Shown in pieces: positions 22,941 through 35,505 of a stretch of 64,000 bases of DNA (positions within the stretch are counted from its first letter, which is position 1; each line of letters begins with the position of its first letter). The notes under the pieces are model-generated. The model saw nothing but the letters and a program-made list of their open reading frames with translations. It was not told where the DNA came from and did not search any database. A program made the position numbers and the translations under genes. The stretch is taken from positions 5,065,464 through 5,129,463 of the forward strand of contig NW_006499617.1 of NCBI RefSeq assembly GCF_000471905.2. The letters are read 5' to 3'. This DNA is from Amborella trichopoda. Taxonomy: Eukaryota; Streptophyta; Magnoliopsida; Amborellales; Amborellaceae.

Positions 22941-23330
22941 GTGACACCACTTTTTAGCCGTTCGATCTGGATCAAATGGCTACTATTAGGTATACCACAA
23001 TGTCACATCAAACACTGTTTTATTTTTTATTTTTTTCTACAAAATATTTTTGGATGAAAATTTTGGGTGTCCTACCAATAAATTTTGGCAAACCTAGAAA
23101 AAAAAAAGCAAAAACTTCGTGCAAAACTAAATGACCAAATGTCCCTGAAATTTTTAGGGGTATTTTGGTAAATTTTTATTTCCGAAAATAATTTTTGATA
23201 TTTTTTATCATGTGCGCCCTTGTCAGATTCTTCGAATTTTGCTTCAAAATTATATATAAAAATAAATAAAAAATAAAACACTATGAGCCGTTTGATCAAC
23301 ATCTGATAATTAAGTGCAAGTTTGCGACAC
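22941..23330. mobile_element. Foldback MITE-like element
   Basis: Two AT-rich halves with inverted similarity (GATCAAATGGCT against GATCAAACGGCT; ACACTGTTTTATTTTTTATT against the reverse complement of the right half). They surround the centre GACCAAATGTCCCTGAAA...AGGGGTATTTTGG, the same centre as in the foldback elements at 17,775, 24,305 and 60,217. Terminal pairing is weak, so the ends are approximate. Confidence 0.55.
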
Positions 23331-24304
23331 TATGACTCAAGCCATCTCCGCTATCTACTCGAATCTGATGAGTGAGACCAAGGATTACATATACCATATA
23401 TACGTGGGTGGGCTCATATAGAAAGCCCTCCCTTTAATGATTTTACAAAATAGATTGACTTCTCTAACAATTTTTAGCTCTTTTCATCTCATCCCTCTAA
23501 CATCTAAGCAACTTTTAAGTTGAGCGGAGTATTGGAGATATGCAGGATAACTTTGTACACTTTTTGATTTTATGAAAAAGTAGCTTGGGTCGTGGTAGCA
23601 GCACCCCATACTTAATCACCACATTGTGGTTTTCATTTTCATCAGTAATAACTTTCAAAAACTTCAAAAAACGAACTTCTAATCTATTTGAAAAAATATG
23701 CCTTCCCCGTTGAATTACCTCTCAAAAAAAAAACTGCAAAAGTTTATATTTTACGCATGTTCCCACTTCTAATACGGGTTGAGCATTATAATGTCATCAA
23801 GATACAAGTTACGTACCATTTTGTGGAAGAACATTTGTTTTATGTGGGCCGGATCGCATTCTTACAATATGCTGTCTAGAGGTGTAAAGCATCCATTTGA
23901 GCCATCTAAAATTAATTGTAACATCTAAAATTAATTGTAACTAACAGTCCAAATGTTTTCTTAATATAATTATTATTTTTAGTTTTTAAAATTTATTTAT
24001 TTTTTCATATTCATGGTCTCCATATTAAAGACTATGCATTCTCTAAAATTAGGATAATATTATATCTAAAAAATATATTCATTGCCAAGCCCGTATTTGT
24101 AAATATGTAGGCTTGGCCACATGCTAACCGCATCCTTTGTGGAATGCAAAACATAATAGTGGCCGGCTAGTCATTAGCTTAGAGACCAAGAGATGGAGAG
24201 AGAGAGAGTGTGCGTGAGTGTTGCGGATAATGCCTTACAACATATGCTACTTTTATGACTTTAAATTTTCTTGGCCTCTCCCTCTCTCTCTCTATATATA
24301 TATA
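23331..24304. other. No gene; R3 repeat copy 3 inside
   Basis: AT-rich sequence holding a third R3 copy at 23,578-23,720 (GTAGCAGCACCCCATACTT, CACATTGTGGTTTTCATT, CGAACTTCTAATCTATTTG). It also has a 19-bp direct duplication at 23,903-23,941, GA repeats at 24,193-24,209 and CT/TA repeats at 24,281-24,304. Confidence 0.5.
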
Positions 24305-24733
24305 GGAGAAGAACCTATCAGTCCACGGGCTGATAGCTACAGTGATAGCCAATGGTTCAGATTGAATCTGGGCAGATCTGACGGTCATGACCACATTTTC
24401 GTATTTGAATTTTCAATTTTTGTCTACAAATCAAAATTACTTAAAATTTGAAGTAAATTTGAAGTGTCTATTCTTCAAAATATAAGAATCTAATAAAAAT
24501 ATAAAACAAATAATTCTCAAAATATAAATTGACCAAAATACCCCTGAAACATTTCGGGGGTATTTTGGTCGACTTATATTTTTCGAATTATTATTTTTAT
24601 ATATTTTTATTAGATGCGCATTGATGAGAACAACGAATGCCTAAAATTTCAAATGATTTGGATGCATAGAAAAAAAATGAAAATTCAAATGCGAAATGAT
24701 ATTGTAACCATCAGATCAGCCTATATCAAATCT
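24305..24733. mobile_element. Foldback MITE, right end lost in gap
   Basis: Same family as 17,775-18,234: both carry AGATCTGACGGTCATGACC-like and TTTGAATTTTCAATTTTTGT-like words in the left half. The palindromic centre CCAAAATACCCCTGAAA...TTCGGGGGTATTTTGG is at 24,532-24,571. The right half runs up to the N gap. The element starts directly after a TA run. Confidence 0.75.
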
Positions 24734-25011
24734 NNNNNNNNNNNNNNNNNNNNNNNNNNNNNNNNNNNNNNNNNNNNNNNNNNNNNNNNNNNNNNNNNNN
24801 NNNNNNNNNNNNNNNNNNNNNNNNNNNNNNNNNNNNNNNNNNNNNNNNNNNNNNNNNNNNNNNNNNNNNNNNNNNNNNNNNNNNNNNNNNNNNNNNNNNN
24901 NNNNNNNNNNNNNNNNNNNNNNNNNNNNNNNNNNNNNNNNNNNNNNNNNNNNNNNNNNNNNNNNNNNNNNNNNNNNNNNNNNNNNNNNNNNNNNNNNNNN
25001 NNNNNNNNNNN
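24734..25011. other. Assembly gap (278 N)
   Basis: Unsequenced. It hides the right end of a foldback MITE and probably the first tens of bases of MULE-A. Frames that run through it are artefacts. Confidence 1.
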
Positions 25012-26725
25012 ATGAACAGTGATTTCGCCTACCCTTATCATCATCCAAACGTCATCGCACGGTCACAGTTGTTATGTAGTGTTTCAATTTTTATTTTATT
25101 TTTACTAATAGGAATGATTTGAAATTTGGAGCGTGTGTACATCTTCGTGAGGCGTACCTAATAAAAATATGAAAGAAATAATTTGTAAAATATAAATTGA
25201 CTCAAAAAGCCCCTGATTGGCTCAAAAAGCTTCAAACCTCAAAATTTCTAGTTGCCCTTCTTTCCCGTTTTCTTTCCTTTGCGACCTCCCTCTCTCTCTC
25301 TGAGGCATCCCACTCTCTTTGAGGCTCCCCTCTCGGCTTGTCCTCTTCTCTCCACTGCTATGTGAAGTGAACAACTATTATTTCTCGTTCGTCCGCCCCC
25401 CCCTCTTTGTGAAGCCCGAATGCGATCATCTCCATTGTCCTTTCATCTCGCTGAGAACGTTCGGTTCTGCCACAGACGCTGTAAACTCCTCCTCTGTTTA
25501 GGGCATCAATAGGGTGAGTGATTATCTTGATTTTTTTTTGCTTGAACCCAAGCCGCAATCTAACACTAATTCATGAAAGCTTTTTACAGTGGGTGAAATC
25601 TCTCTATTACTCTTGTAAAAAACCCAATTTTATTTCCAAAACGTACCCAAAACCCTACGTTTTTGTCCTAACACCGTATGTTTTTTCCCCCAAAACCCAT
25701 CTTTTTAATGTTTCATTTCAGCGGTTAAACGGATCCTGCCTTTTCCCTCTCTTGTGCTTACTCAATCAAAGTATGTTTTCTAGGCCCTTTTATCAAATTT
25801 TCTTCTGAATTAAATCACAAAAAACAGAGAAAACAATAGTTAAATTGGATTTTATTACTTTCTTTTATCATTGATTCTGAAAGAAAACTTAATTAGATAG
25901 TTATAAATGGGTTTCACTACACAGTTTTTATTATTTGGATCTATAACTTGAAGAAGTTGCAATGAATACAGCTGAATGCCCTAATAGAAAAAATAATGCC
26001 TAACTTTCAATTGAAATTTTAATACAATTATTTGGTTTTATGTGATTCTTTTATTCTCTATTTCACAATGCCACTTTTTCTTTTATTTTTTAAATAAATT
26101 TGGGTTTAGTATTCATTTCCCTATTCTGTGATAGTGAGACTGATAGAAGTTATTTGGGCATTATTATCAAATTGCAGGGGGGGTTATTGGGTATTTTCAG
26201 AAGATTATATTTAGAGTACGAAATTGTTTTGCGCATTCCAAAGCATTGGTTGCAATTGGCACATTTCCAAATCGAATGCGAAGCATCGAAGGTCATTTGG
26301 TTTAATTTTATTTTTTGATTTTTTGATTTATCAGTAATTATTGAAATCCTCTTAGTTAAAATAAATTTGACGGTGCCTTGGCTATATATGCGTATAAAAT
26401 TGGCTATTTGTATCCAATAAAAACCCCACTAAGGGATTGGTGAAAATATGGGCAAAGCCTTGTTCTCCCTGTTCTCTTTGTTTTCTTGAGAGTGGCCCTG
26501 CTTTCTTTCTTCGAGAAATTTTATATAACGAAGCGTATGAAATAATTATGATTATATGGTTGATCACTTAAGGATTTTGTTCTTTTTGCTCTGAAGTGCA
26601 TGAATCAAGTGAGTTCTTGCTTCCTGCTTCTTGTTGCCAGAGCCACGTACACAGTTCTTCAACAAACCAAGTGAGTTCTTCCTTGCCCTCTCTCTCTAGG
26701 CCACACACTTAGTTCTTCTCCGTCC

Positions 26726-26764
<39 letters not shown>

Positions 26765-26999
26765 AGCTACACATGATCAGTTTACAATATAATTTCCACC
26801 ACCAAGATCAGGTTATTACTCATTGTATTGTGGCTTGAAGCGGGAGAAAAAAGTTGGGGGAGAAAAACGTTTACTTAAGGGTGAGGCCCGAAACAATCAA
26901 ATTAAGGCACACCTAAAAAATTCACCCTTTTGTTGCAGTTTTTGCAATGTACTTGTTGCATGTACCCTTTGTTGCTCCCAATTAATTAGAAAATACTTT
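25012..26999 (+). repeat. Left arm (TIR) of MULE-A, outer part
   Basis: Inverted counterpart of roughly 48,535-50,055. Shared landmarks are CTCAAAAAGCTTCAAACCTC, the CT-rich GAGGCTCCCCTCTC block, GGGTTTAGTATTCATTTCC, TATTTTCACCAATCCCTTAG in inverse, the (CT)n run at 26,725-26,763, and a MITE end at 26,857-26,940. The first 190 bp instead match the left half of the foldback element at 60,217. The arm is interrupted at 27,000 by the Tat/Ogre element and resumes at 42,372. Confidence 0.75.
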
Positions 27000-27560
27000 A
27001 TTAGACATCCCATGTTAAAAATCTAGTAAATTCTGTGGTTTCTTGAACCTTTAGGATCATACTTAACCTAGGAAACCCAAATCTATAGTTCACACAACCT
27101 ATCTTGTGACCCAGAACTCGTCTGCCTGCCCAGAACACTGCAGAAACCTTATTTCGACCCAGATTTTTGTAAACGCCCTGTTTTATCAAAAACATCATTA
27201 AAAATATCAAACAAATTGTCTTGACCCAAAACTTTTCTGGTAGGTTCACAAGAGGTTGAGGAACACACCTGAAAAAATTTCTTTCAATTTAGAGCATTTT
27301 TTGTTTGTGCGGCATTGGGCGTGCCGCCCTGACGACACGAGCCGTGCCACCCAGCCTTGGGCAACACAGGGCATGCCACCCAGGCGACATGAGGGGTGCT
27401 GCCCAGCGATGGTTGACACAGGGCATGCCGCCTGGGTGACATGACTCGTTCCTCCCAGTCCAGATCGATTTGTGCCATTTTACTTGGGCTGCACGTATCG
27501 TGCCGCCCGGGCGACACGCCCCATGCCTTTTCTATCTGGGCGACACGCCCCATGCCCCCA
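27000..27560 (+). repeat. 5' LTR, recognisable portion
   Basis: Aligns with 41,252-41,745, from TTAGACATCCC through TTTCTTGAACCTTTAGGATC to the GC-rich block with GCCGCCCGGGCGACACG. The expected initial TG reads AT. Beyond about 27,560 the two LTRs no longer match, so the full extent of the 5' LTR is unresolved and I could not locate the primer site. Confidence 0.75.
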
Positions 27561-27716
27561 TGATTTTGAAAAATACCAAAAAAATATTTTACTTCATACA
27601 TATCTTTTCTATCTACTTATTCATGTTTACTTCGTTTTAATTTATTTCATCATAAATAAATTTTTTTCATACTTCTTTCAAGTTTAAAGTAGTCTTATTT
27701 CTACCAAGATTAAAAA

Positions 27717-27740
27717 TAAAATAATAATAATAATAATAAC

Positions 27741-27785
<45 letters not shown>

Positions 27786-27813
27786 TATAATAATAATAAT
27801 AGTAATAATAATA

Positions 27814-27861
<48 letters not shown>

Positions 27862-27976
27862 GTAGTAATAATAACAATAATAATAAAACAATAAAAAAAA
27901 CAATAATAATAACAATAATAACAATAATATCAATAATAACAATAACAACAATAATAACAATAATAACAATAATAAA

Positions 27977-28007
<31 letters not shown>

Positions 28008-28008
28008 T
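27717..28008. repeat. Long (AAT)n-type compound microsatellite
   Basis: About 290 bp of ATA/AAT/ACA triplets. Minus-strand frames of poly-Tyr, poly-Leu and poly-Ile come only from this repeat. A shorter run recurs at 28,331-28,351. Confidence 0.95.
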
Positions 28009-29284
28009 TTTTGAGCGACATGAGGCGTGCCGCCCAGATGACATGGCCCTAGCTGTCAAGGCCCAGGGCAACAGGCCTTGCCCCTTGTCGCCCAAGCCTG
28101 AATTTTTAAAAATTTTGTAGGCTTGGTCCTGGGACTCTCTTGTGACTGCTGACAAAATTTCAAATTAAAATTAATTTTTTAAAAATATCAAAAAAATATT
28201 TTGCTTGATACAGGTCTGTTCTATTTGCTGCTCTTTTGTTTTACTTTGTTTTAATTTTATTTCATCCAAAAGTTTAATTTTTCTGCTTTTGCAAGTTTTT
28301 GTAGCTTTATTTCTTCAAGGTTGAAATAAATAATAATAATAATAATAAATAATAAAAATATTTTTTTGGGTGGCACGTCCCGTACCGCCCTATCACAGAG
28401 GTCTCAGAAATGTCCTGGGACCCCATAGGCCCGTTCTAGAGCCTTTGCTTCTTGTCCACCAAATTTGGCTTAAAATAAATTTTTTAAAAATATAAAAAAA
28501 ATATTTTGCTTCAAGTAAGTTTGTCCTGCTCCTGACTTTTTCTTTTTTAATATTAGTTTGTTAATTTTGACTGAAACCATGTTTTCCTTGCTCTCACCAT
28601 GCTTAGTTTAACTGTGTTTCATCGAAATTAAAAAAAAAAGGATAAAACAATGAAAAAAAAAAATACATCGAGGGTTGCCTGCACCCTCTCTGAACCGCAT
28701 CTCGTTCGAGTCACTCTCGACTCGGGCCATGCTCGACTTAGCACGGACTGTGCCTGGTCTCATTGTTCCGACTTTACCTTCTTAGGGGTTGCCTACCCCT
28801 CCATCTATACTGTGCTTCGAGCGAGTTTCGCCTCAAAGCGCACATTGCTAAGCATGATCAGTGCTGAGCGCTCACTTATTTCGTTTCTTATTTCATGCGC
28901 ATTGTGTGCTTGAATTTATTTTAATTGCATGCTTCATTACATACTCCAGCACACACTAGAACGGGAGAGCCTGGGAAACAAGCAAACAAATATTTCGAAA
29001 ACCTCCAAAATTCGCGTTAACGGCTTGAGGGGAACCTAGCTTTGAGAGTCGAGGAGGTTGGGATTCGCGTAACTTTAATTGTGAGCGCCCCTCCGTAGTC
29101 GTTTGCCTCAAAGCAAGTCCGCGTATAGTAGGAGCTGACAAAATTCTGTAATAGGAGGCCAGGACATATGCGGGGACCTATATCAGCCTAGCCGCATTTT
29201 AATAGCTAGGCACTATACTAGGTCAAACGTTTTTGTGTGCTTGCTTGCTTATTTCTATTGTTTAATTTTAGATCTCAGACCGGA
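28009..29284 (+). other. 5' leader region of the Tat/Ogre element
   Basis: Contains GC-rich GGCGACATG/GGCACGTCCCG words like those of the LTR, poly-A patches, and a more complex stretch at 28,650-29,220. No domain is recognisable. Confidence 0.45.
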
Positions 29285-29735
29285 CGCACTTTTGGTTTGA
29301 GCTGAACCCTCTGGGTCCAAGTTCAGGCTTGTACCCAGCCTAGCCCAGGTCAAAACCAGGTTCACACCTTGGTTCGAACTTAGGCCCCATTTTGGTCCGA
29401 GCCGAAGGGTTGTTCTTAACTCATCATTGATCCAGTCTAGGTCCACACCTGGTTTGATCACCAAATTCTCTGGGTTCAAGTTCAGGCTTATACCTAGCCT
29501 AGTCCAGGTCCGAACCAGGTTCACACCTAGGTTCAAACCTAAGCCCCCTTTTGGTCTGAGTCTATTCCTAGTTCATCTTTGATCCAGTTCCGGTTTATAC
29601 TCGGTCTGATTATCACAACCCTCTCGGTCTAAGCTCAGGCTTGCACACAGCTCAGTCCACGTCCGAACTAGGCTCACACCCAGGTCCAAACCTAGACCCA
29701 CTCTTGGTCCAAGCCGAGAATCGCACCCATCTTGT
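29285..29735. repeat. 155-bp tandem repeat, three copies
   Basis: Landmarks such as CTCTGGGTCCAAGTTCAGGC recur at 29,309, 29,468 and 29,621, with TAGCCTAGTCCAGGTCCGAA and AGGTTCACACCTAGGTTC between them. The repeat keeps minus-strand frames open (29,255-29,536; 29,573-29,761). It sits in the untranslated leader upstream of gag. Confidence 0.8.
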
Positions 29736-30813
29736 CTAAATCTTAGTCTAGGTTCTAGCATAGGTCTAAACTTAGAGTTGCCTCTAGAGCTAAACTAGGC
29801 TTACCCTAGTTCAAGGTCTAAACCAAAGCCCATTGAGTTTAGCAAGTCTAGGTTCCAGTCTAGTCTTAGCCTAGGTCTCAGTTAAAGTTTTGCCGCTAGA
29901 GTCAGGTTAGGTCTACCCTAAGCCGTCAAGTCTATCCCTTACCTAAGTCTAGATTCTAGAATCCATCCAAAGAGAGTCACTATGTCGGTTACTCAAGGCG
30001 ACCATGATGCTCCGCAGCTCTAAACCAAACCTTCCCAAACCTAGGGACCAATATGCTACAATCCCTTGGAGTTATCAATAAACCTCAAGCCAATCCATTA
30101 TCCAGCGCCCAGGTCTTCAGTTAGAGACAGAGTCCCAAGCATCCACTCCTAATCCTGAAATTGGTGTGATCCGAAAGGCTGGTTCAGCCCGAAAAGACTC
30201 TGAATAGTCAAGGGGTCCAACCTGGAGTTGTCTTGCAAGGGGTCTTAAGCAACTAAAGTAGGAGTCGAGTGGGGGAAGAAATTCATGCAGCATCTAATGC
30301 AAATTCCCACAACTCGAACTGAGATAACTCTGGGGTGCAGCGGTCTCAAGACCAAGACCCACCTAGGTCTAGGGGATCCAACCCTACCTCGAGTCGCCAT
30401 AGTACAACTCATGATGTCCTGAACACTGTACGAGGAAGAGGTGTCGACCCAAACAGACCCCTAGGCGAAATAGGTGTCCAAGCTGCCCTTAAAAGTCTAG
30501 TGACCTAGGTTACACTGTTCACGCCCTAGCTTACAGGTCGAACCCAAATCAAGTCAGTGGCATAGGTTTACCAGCACAACCGAGTCAGCTGATTCTTCAA
30601 TCGGTCCCTCTAGTTCATCCGGTCCAACAAACCGTACGATTTCCACAATCGGTGGCGACACTCATGGGTTAGCACGCCCCTCTGGTGCAAGTGTATTAAA
30701 CTGCCCTAGCGACTGCAGCTCCTCAATCTAAGGCCCATGCAGGCCAACGTATACCTCAAATCTCGACTCATCAGTCCACGCTTGGGAACCCACCGACCAG
30801 TGGGCCTATTGTC

Positions 30814-31819
30814 ATGTCAAACAACCAACAAGAAAGCACTTTAAAAGCAATGCAGAATATGCTCGTAAGAATGGGAATGCATGATTTTCTACCCCCAAAA
30901 GCCTATGTTCAAGAGACCCTTGGAGGCATGGAGGACCTTCCCCTGGGATTTATTATCCAAGAATTTAGAAACAAGTTTAACGGGAAGAGCGATCTAGATG
31001 CTCACGTCAATGCGTATCTCCTATCCGTGAGAGCTTTGTGAGACAGGCCTAACCAATTGAAGGCCATATTTTTGCAAACATTGACTAGCGAGGCCTTGAA
31101 CTAGCATCGGAGAACGATGTCCGCTCAACCACACATCATTCCAGATGAAATGTTCAACCTATTCGTCTCTCACTACCGCGGGTCGACATCAAGATATGGG
31201 GTGAGCTCAGTGCAATGAAGCAAAATCCAGGAGAGTCCTTCGAGGATTTGATTCGTCGATTTCGCGAGGCGACAATTCGGGTCTTAGAATGCCCACTGAC
31301 AGACCCAGCTAAAATCTCCATGGCCTTAGAGAACGCTGCTCCTGAATACATGACCTTTTTCAGCCAAGGCCTTATCCCCAACTCTTTCAACTCCATGATA
31401 GAGAGGGTGGCACGACATGAAAGGGCGAGAGGGACACCCCTCAGCACCAGGCCCGATAATAAACCAATAACGACTCCCAGCAAAAACAATAATAAGGGCA
31501 AGGCTTCCGGTCAGGTTAACAAGATTGTTGTTAATGAACCGGCTCAAGCAACTTAGCACAACAATCAGAGCCAAAATCGAAGGGATTTGCTTAGAGCCAA
31601 CGCTCGAAATAATAGCCAAAGGCGAGATGATGATTTCACTCCTCTCAAAGACCCACTGGAAAAAGTGATGGAATTACTCTTGACACGAAACATGGTTTAT
31701 CTACTACCACCATCTGAACCACCATTTCAAGTCACGAACAAGAGCAGGTGGTGCAAATGGCATCAAAACTATGCACATGATACCCAAAACTGTATATATT
31801 TGAAACGGGTAATTTAAGG
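30814..31819 (+). pseudogene. Tat/Ogre gag, broken
   Basis: The first frame (30,814-31,041) begins MSNNQQESTLKAMQNMLVRM and carries the conserved PPKAYVQET and EDLPLGF blocks. After stops the capsid-like part continues in 31,215-31,556 with KQNPGESFEDLIRRFREA. The third frame (31,587-31,817) ends in a Tat-type zinc motif, WCKWHQNYAHDTQNC, at about 31,750. At least two stops and one frame change disrupt it. Confidence 0.85.
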
Positions 31820-31886
31820 GTTAATCAATAGGGGGGACATCACTGTCGCACCTAGAAATCAACCCGTTGAAGAGCCTAATCAAAAG

Positions 31887-32423
31887 ATGGGTATCTTCAC
31901 AAAGCCAGGAGCTCAAGACAACTCAAAAGAAAATATTGTCATTCACATGGTTGACAGTGAAGACGAAGAAGAAAATCCCTGTCAATTCATATTGGTTTGT
32001 GATCATCACTTTCAAGAACTTGAAGAAGATCTATTAGATCTTCTAAGAGGAAGCCCTTCATCTCCAAACCTCGACAACCTTCCTAAGTGGGTCCAATATG
32101 ACGAAGATGACACATTAGAGATCGATATTGTCAGAACTCATAAAAATGCGTCATCTCCCAAACAAAGGGCCAACACCCCGAAATCTCCCATTACTCTTGC
32201 TAGGGCTGATCCTATCGAGCTTCAAGCTGGTGAGGTTGATTCCCTAACTCGGAGAGGCCGAGTGTTCAAACCCGTTCAATTAATGGTCGACACTCTCAAT
32301 GAAAAGATGAGAAACTCCTCAAGAGTCAGACAACCAACAGGGGTTGTAGATCAGGAGCCGAATAAGGAAATTCAAGGATCTACAACCACCTACGATCTAC
32401 CGACTCATCTCAAGAAGATCTAG
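31887..32423 (+). pseudogene. Gag-protease linker segment
   Basis: A 178-codon frame rich in Asp, Glu and Ser after the zinc motif, with SLTRRGRVFKPVQL near the end. Many Tat elements have a similar low-complexity linker between gag and protease. I know of no enzymatic function for it. Confidence 0.6.
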
Positions 32424-32505
32424 GCTCAAATCTCCATCTTGGAGCTACTCACCAACTCAGCAACACACAGGGCCTAGATCAGAAGGGTTCACACAGCCGG
32501 ATGAA

Positions 32506-33234
32506 TTGTGCGGTATGATCAACCAACTAATCGCACCAATGCCAATCGTGTTCACGGGTGATGACATCCCGGTAAGCTTTAACTGCTTTCATGTCCAACA
32601 TTTGCACATCACTGTTTTCATGCAAGGATATGAAATACGAAGAGTGCTTGTTGATAATGGGGCATCCCTAAACATATGCCCTATGAAAACGGTGAAGCAG
32701 ATAGGCAAAAGCCTGGATGACTTAGAGCTATGTCAACTAATTATCGCTGCGTACGACGGGACCAAGAGACACGCTAAAGGTATACTGCCTCTCACACTTA
32801 AGATCAGCCCGGTCGTCCAAGTGATAAAGTTTTATGTCTTAGACATAAAACCTTCATTCAACATGCTTTTAGGAAGACCATGGCTGCACGAAAACCTCGT
32901 GGTCGCCTCTACGCTCCATCAATGCCTCAAATTTCCAATGAAAAATGGCATCGCAAAGGTATGCGCTGAACCCCATGCTTTACTCAGTCTTAGCATATAT
33001 AATGGGAAGCTAGCCGTAGGGGTCGAGCTTGGAGAAATCCCACCCGCTTCATTCGAGCAAGCTGATTGTGCCACCTTACGCCTAGAGGTTGTTCCTCAAA
33101 TTTTGCAAACATCTGCATCGATGGAGGACATTATCCAATGTCAAAATCGATATGGTTTTGGGTCCCTCGAAGCTTGGCACATGCTCCTCTCCCAAGGCTT
33201 CCAATCAGGCCAAGGCTTGGGGAGTCAAGGGTAA
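32506..33234 (+). pseudogene. Tat/Ogre aspartic protease with G-patch-like tail
   Basis: A 242-codon frame. The active-site region is RRVLVDNGASLNICP, followed by AYDGTKR and the conserved FNMLLGRPWLHE. The end, LLSQGFQSGQGLGSQG, resembles the G-patch-like motif that follows the protease in this lineage. The frame itself is open, but the genes around it are broken. Confidence 0.85.
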
Positions 33235-34079
33235 GGCGTAACGGAGGTGATTTCTGAATCACCCCAAGCCAAAACTGAAAACAGAGATCGAAGAGGGCTC
33301 TGGTGTTCTCTCACGTTTTTTCAAAGCCGAATGAAGCCTTCAAGCTATCCAGACTTTGTATCCGGAGGCATTCAAAGCCTCGATCCTCTTGATGCCCATC
33401 CTTCAAAACGGCCAAAGGTGATCCTTGATTCCCCAACAAGGAATAACTCTCATTCCACATCTCAGCACACACAAGAACTGGAAATTGAAGACCTTTTTGC
33501 TAACGTGGATTTGAAGGTATGCACAATCGGCTTTAACACAGCCATGCATGCTCATCCGCCTACTCAAACTCAGGAATGGAATTGGTTGATCACTTCTCTT
33601 CTCGAGAATTGTTGGAAGCATACAAGCGGCCCCTTTAAGTCCTGGCGCCAAAAAATGGATAGGCGTAGGGTGGCCATCTAACCACCCTGCGCGTCCAGTC
33701 TTCAACATTTCTCTCTCGAGTCCCAATAGGGACACCTCTTGCGACACTTCAAAAACCATGGAAAATTCAAAACAGGATAAAGCCGATAATAACGAAAAAG
33801 AATTTTAAAAAATGGCGCTCACTCAAGATAGCCCAATAACAGTGCATAACACGTAAGACGATGAATTGGATGATCATGATTAAGATCAAGAGAGTCAAGA
33901 GTCTGAAGAAATCTCTCAACCTGAAGAACTTACTTCCCATGTTGAGCATTTCAGAAAGAGGTCCGATGGTGACCCAATGGCTATCATCGAAGAGACGATT
34001 GATGTAAACCTAGGAACTGAGAAGGATCCAAGGTTAACCAAGATTAGAACCTCCTTATCTTCTGAGGAGCGGGGAAAAT
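33235..34079 (+). other. Protease-RT spacer of the Tat/Ogre element
   Basis: Low-conservation sequence with one 144-codon frame (33,247-33,681) and Ser/Glu-rich translation. An acidic linker is usual here. A minus-strand frame (33,403-33,759) is a shadow. Confidence 0.5.
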
Positions 34080-35444
34080 GTGATTTCCTTTCTCAAGGAA
34101 TATCACGATGTCTTCGCCTGGTCATATGATGATATGTCAGGGCTAGATCCCACATTGGTGCAACATCACCTAATATTCAAGGAAAGGGCAAAGCCTGTAA
34201 GGCAGAAACTCCGACGTCAAAAGACCCACCTTGAGCTCAAAATTAAAGAAGAAATCCACAAACTGCTCAAGGCGAAGTTCATTCCCCCCATTGATTACTT
34301 AGAATGGTTGGCCAACATAGTGGCGTACCCAAGAAAGATGGGAAGATTCGAGTGTGTGTCGACTACCGAGATCTCAACAAGGCATGTCCAAAGGACAACT
34401 TCCCGTTACCAAGCATAGATGCCTTGGTCGACAACACTGCGGGGTACGAGATGCTGTCACTCATGGATGGCTTCTCGGGTTACAACCAGATCCTCATGGC
34501 AAAAGAAAACCAAACCAAGATGTCATTCATAACTCAATGGGGAGCCTACTGTTACAAAGTCATGCCCTTCAGTCTCAAAAACACAGGAGCAACTTATCAT
34601 TAAGCAATGACTGACATCTTCCACCATCTAATGCATACAATTATGGAAGACTATGTCGACGATATTCTGGTCAAGTCAAAGACCAGGTCTGATCATTTCA
34701 CGAACTTAAGAACCATTTTTGAAAGACTCCGAAAACGCAACTCAAATTCAATCCACAAAAATGTGCATTTGGAGTTGAATCTGGCAAATTACTAGGCATA
34801 GAGTAAGCCAAAGAGCCATTGAGGTGGACCCATCCAAAATACGAGCCATCACTGAAATGCCTCCTCCTCGAAACATCAGAGAAATCCGTGGGCTTCAAGG
34901 TCGCATACAAGCCATAAGGCGTTTCATTTCACAACTGGCGGATAAGTGTGCACCATTCAATAGACTCCTTAAGAAGGACATCTCATTCATATGGGACAAT
35001 GAATGCCAAGAAGCGTTCGATCAAATCAAGTAGTACCTCACAAAACCTCCCTTCCTTAGTCCTCCTAGTCCAGATAAACCCATGTTCCTATACATGTCAA
35101 TGAAAGACAAGATCATGGGGGCAATGTTAGGACAATATAACGACCATGGAAAAGAACAAACAATTTACTATATCAGCAAAACCATGGTCAACTATGAGAC
35201 AAGATACACGGATGTGGAGAAACACTGCTTAACACTTGTGGGGGCCATGCAGAAACTAAGACATTATATCTTATCTCATTCAGTCATGCTCATATTAAAA
35301 ATTGACCCACTCAAGTACTTATTGGAGAGACATGTTCTTAATGGACGTTTGGCGAAGTGGAGAATGCTATTAAGTGAGTTCGAGATCGAGTATGTCACTC
35401 AAAAATCGGTCAAAGGACAAGCCATTGCTGACCATTTAGTTTAA
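34080..35444 (+). pseudogene. Tat/Ogre reverse transcriptase and RNase H
   Basis: RT begins with VFAWSYDDMSGLDP (34,080 frame) and shifts frame near 34,320. It continues with CVDYRDLNKACPKDNFPLP, LMDGFSGYNQI and YCYKVMPFSLKN, meets a TAA at 34,601-34,603, then shows the catalytic YVDDI. After another frameshift near 34,770, the connection domain and the first RNase H (34,824-35,444) follow, with a TAG at 35,031-35,033 and the end motif KGQAIADHL. The catalytic residues are visible but the gene is dead. Confidence 0.9.
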
Positions 35445-35505
35445 CATGCACTGCTAGATAGAACTCCCGTCAACACGGATCTCCCTGTTGAGAACCTCTT
35501 CACAA

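Noticed and set aside
24614..25048. Frames running through the N gap at 24,734-25,011
   Set aside because: Most codons are N; the frames are artefacts of unsequenced bases.
27667..28155. 162-codon poly-Leu/poly-Tyr minus frame
   Set aside because: It is a translation of the AAT microsatellite.
30648..30668. GGTGGCGACACTCATGGG as a primer site of the Tat/Ogre element
   Set aside because: It is only a partial match to the expected form, lies 3 kb from the recognisable LTR and is not next to a CA end.
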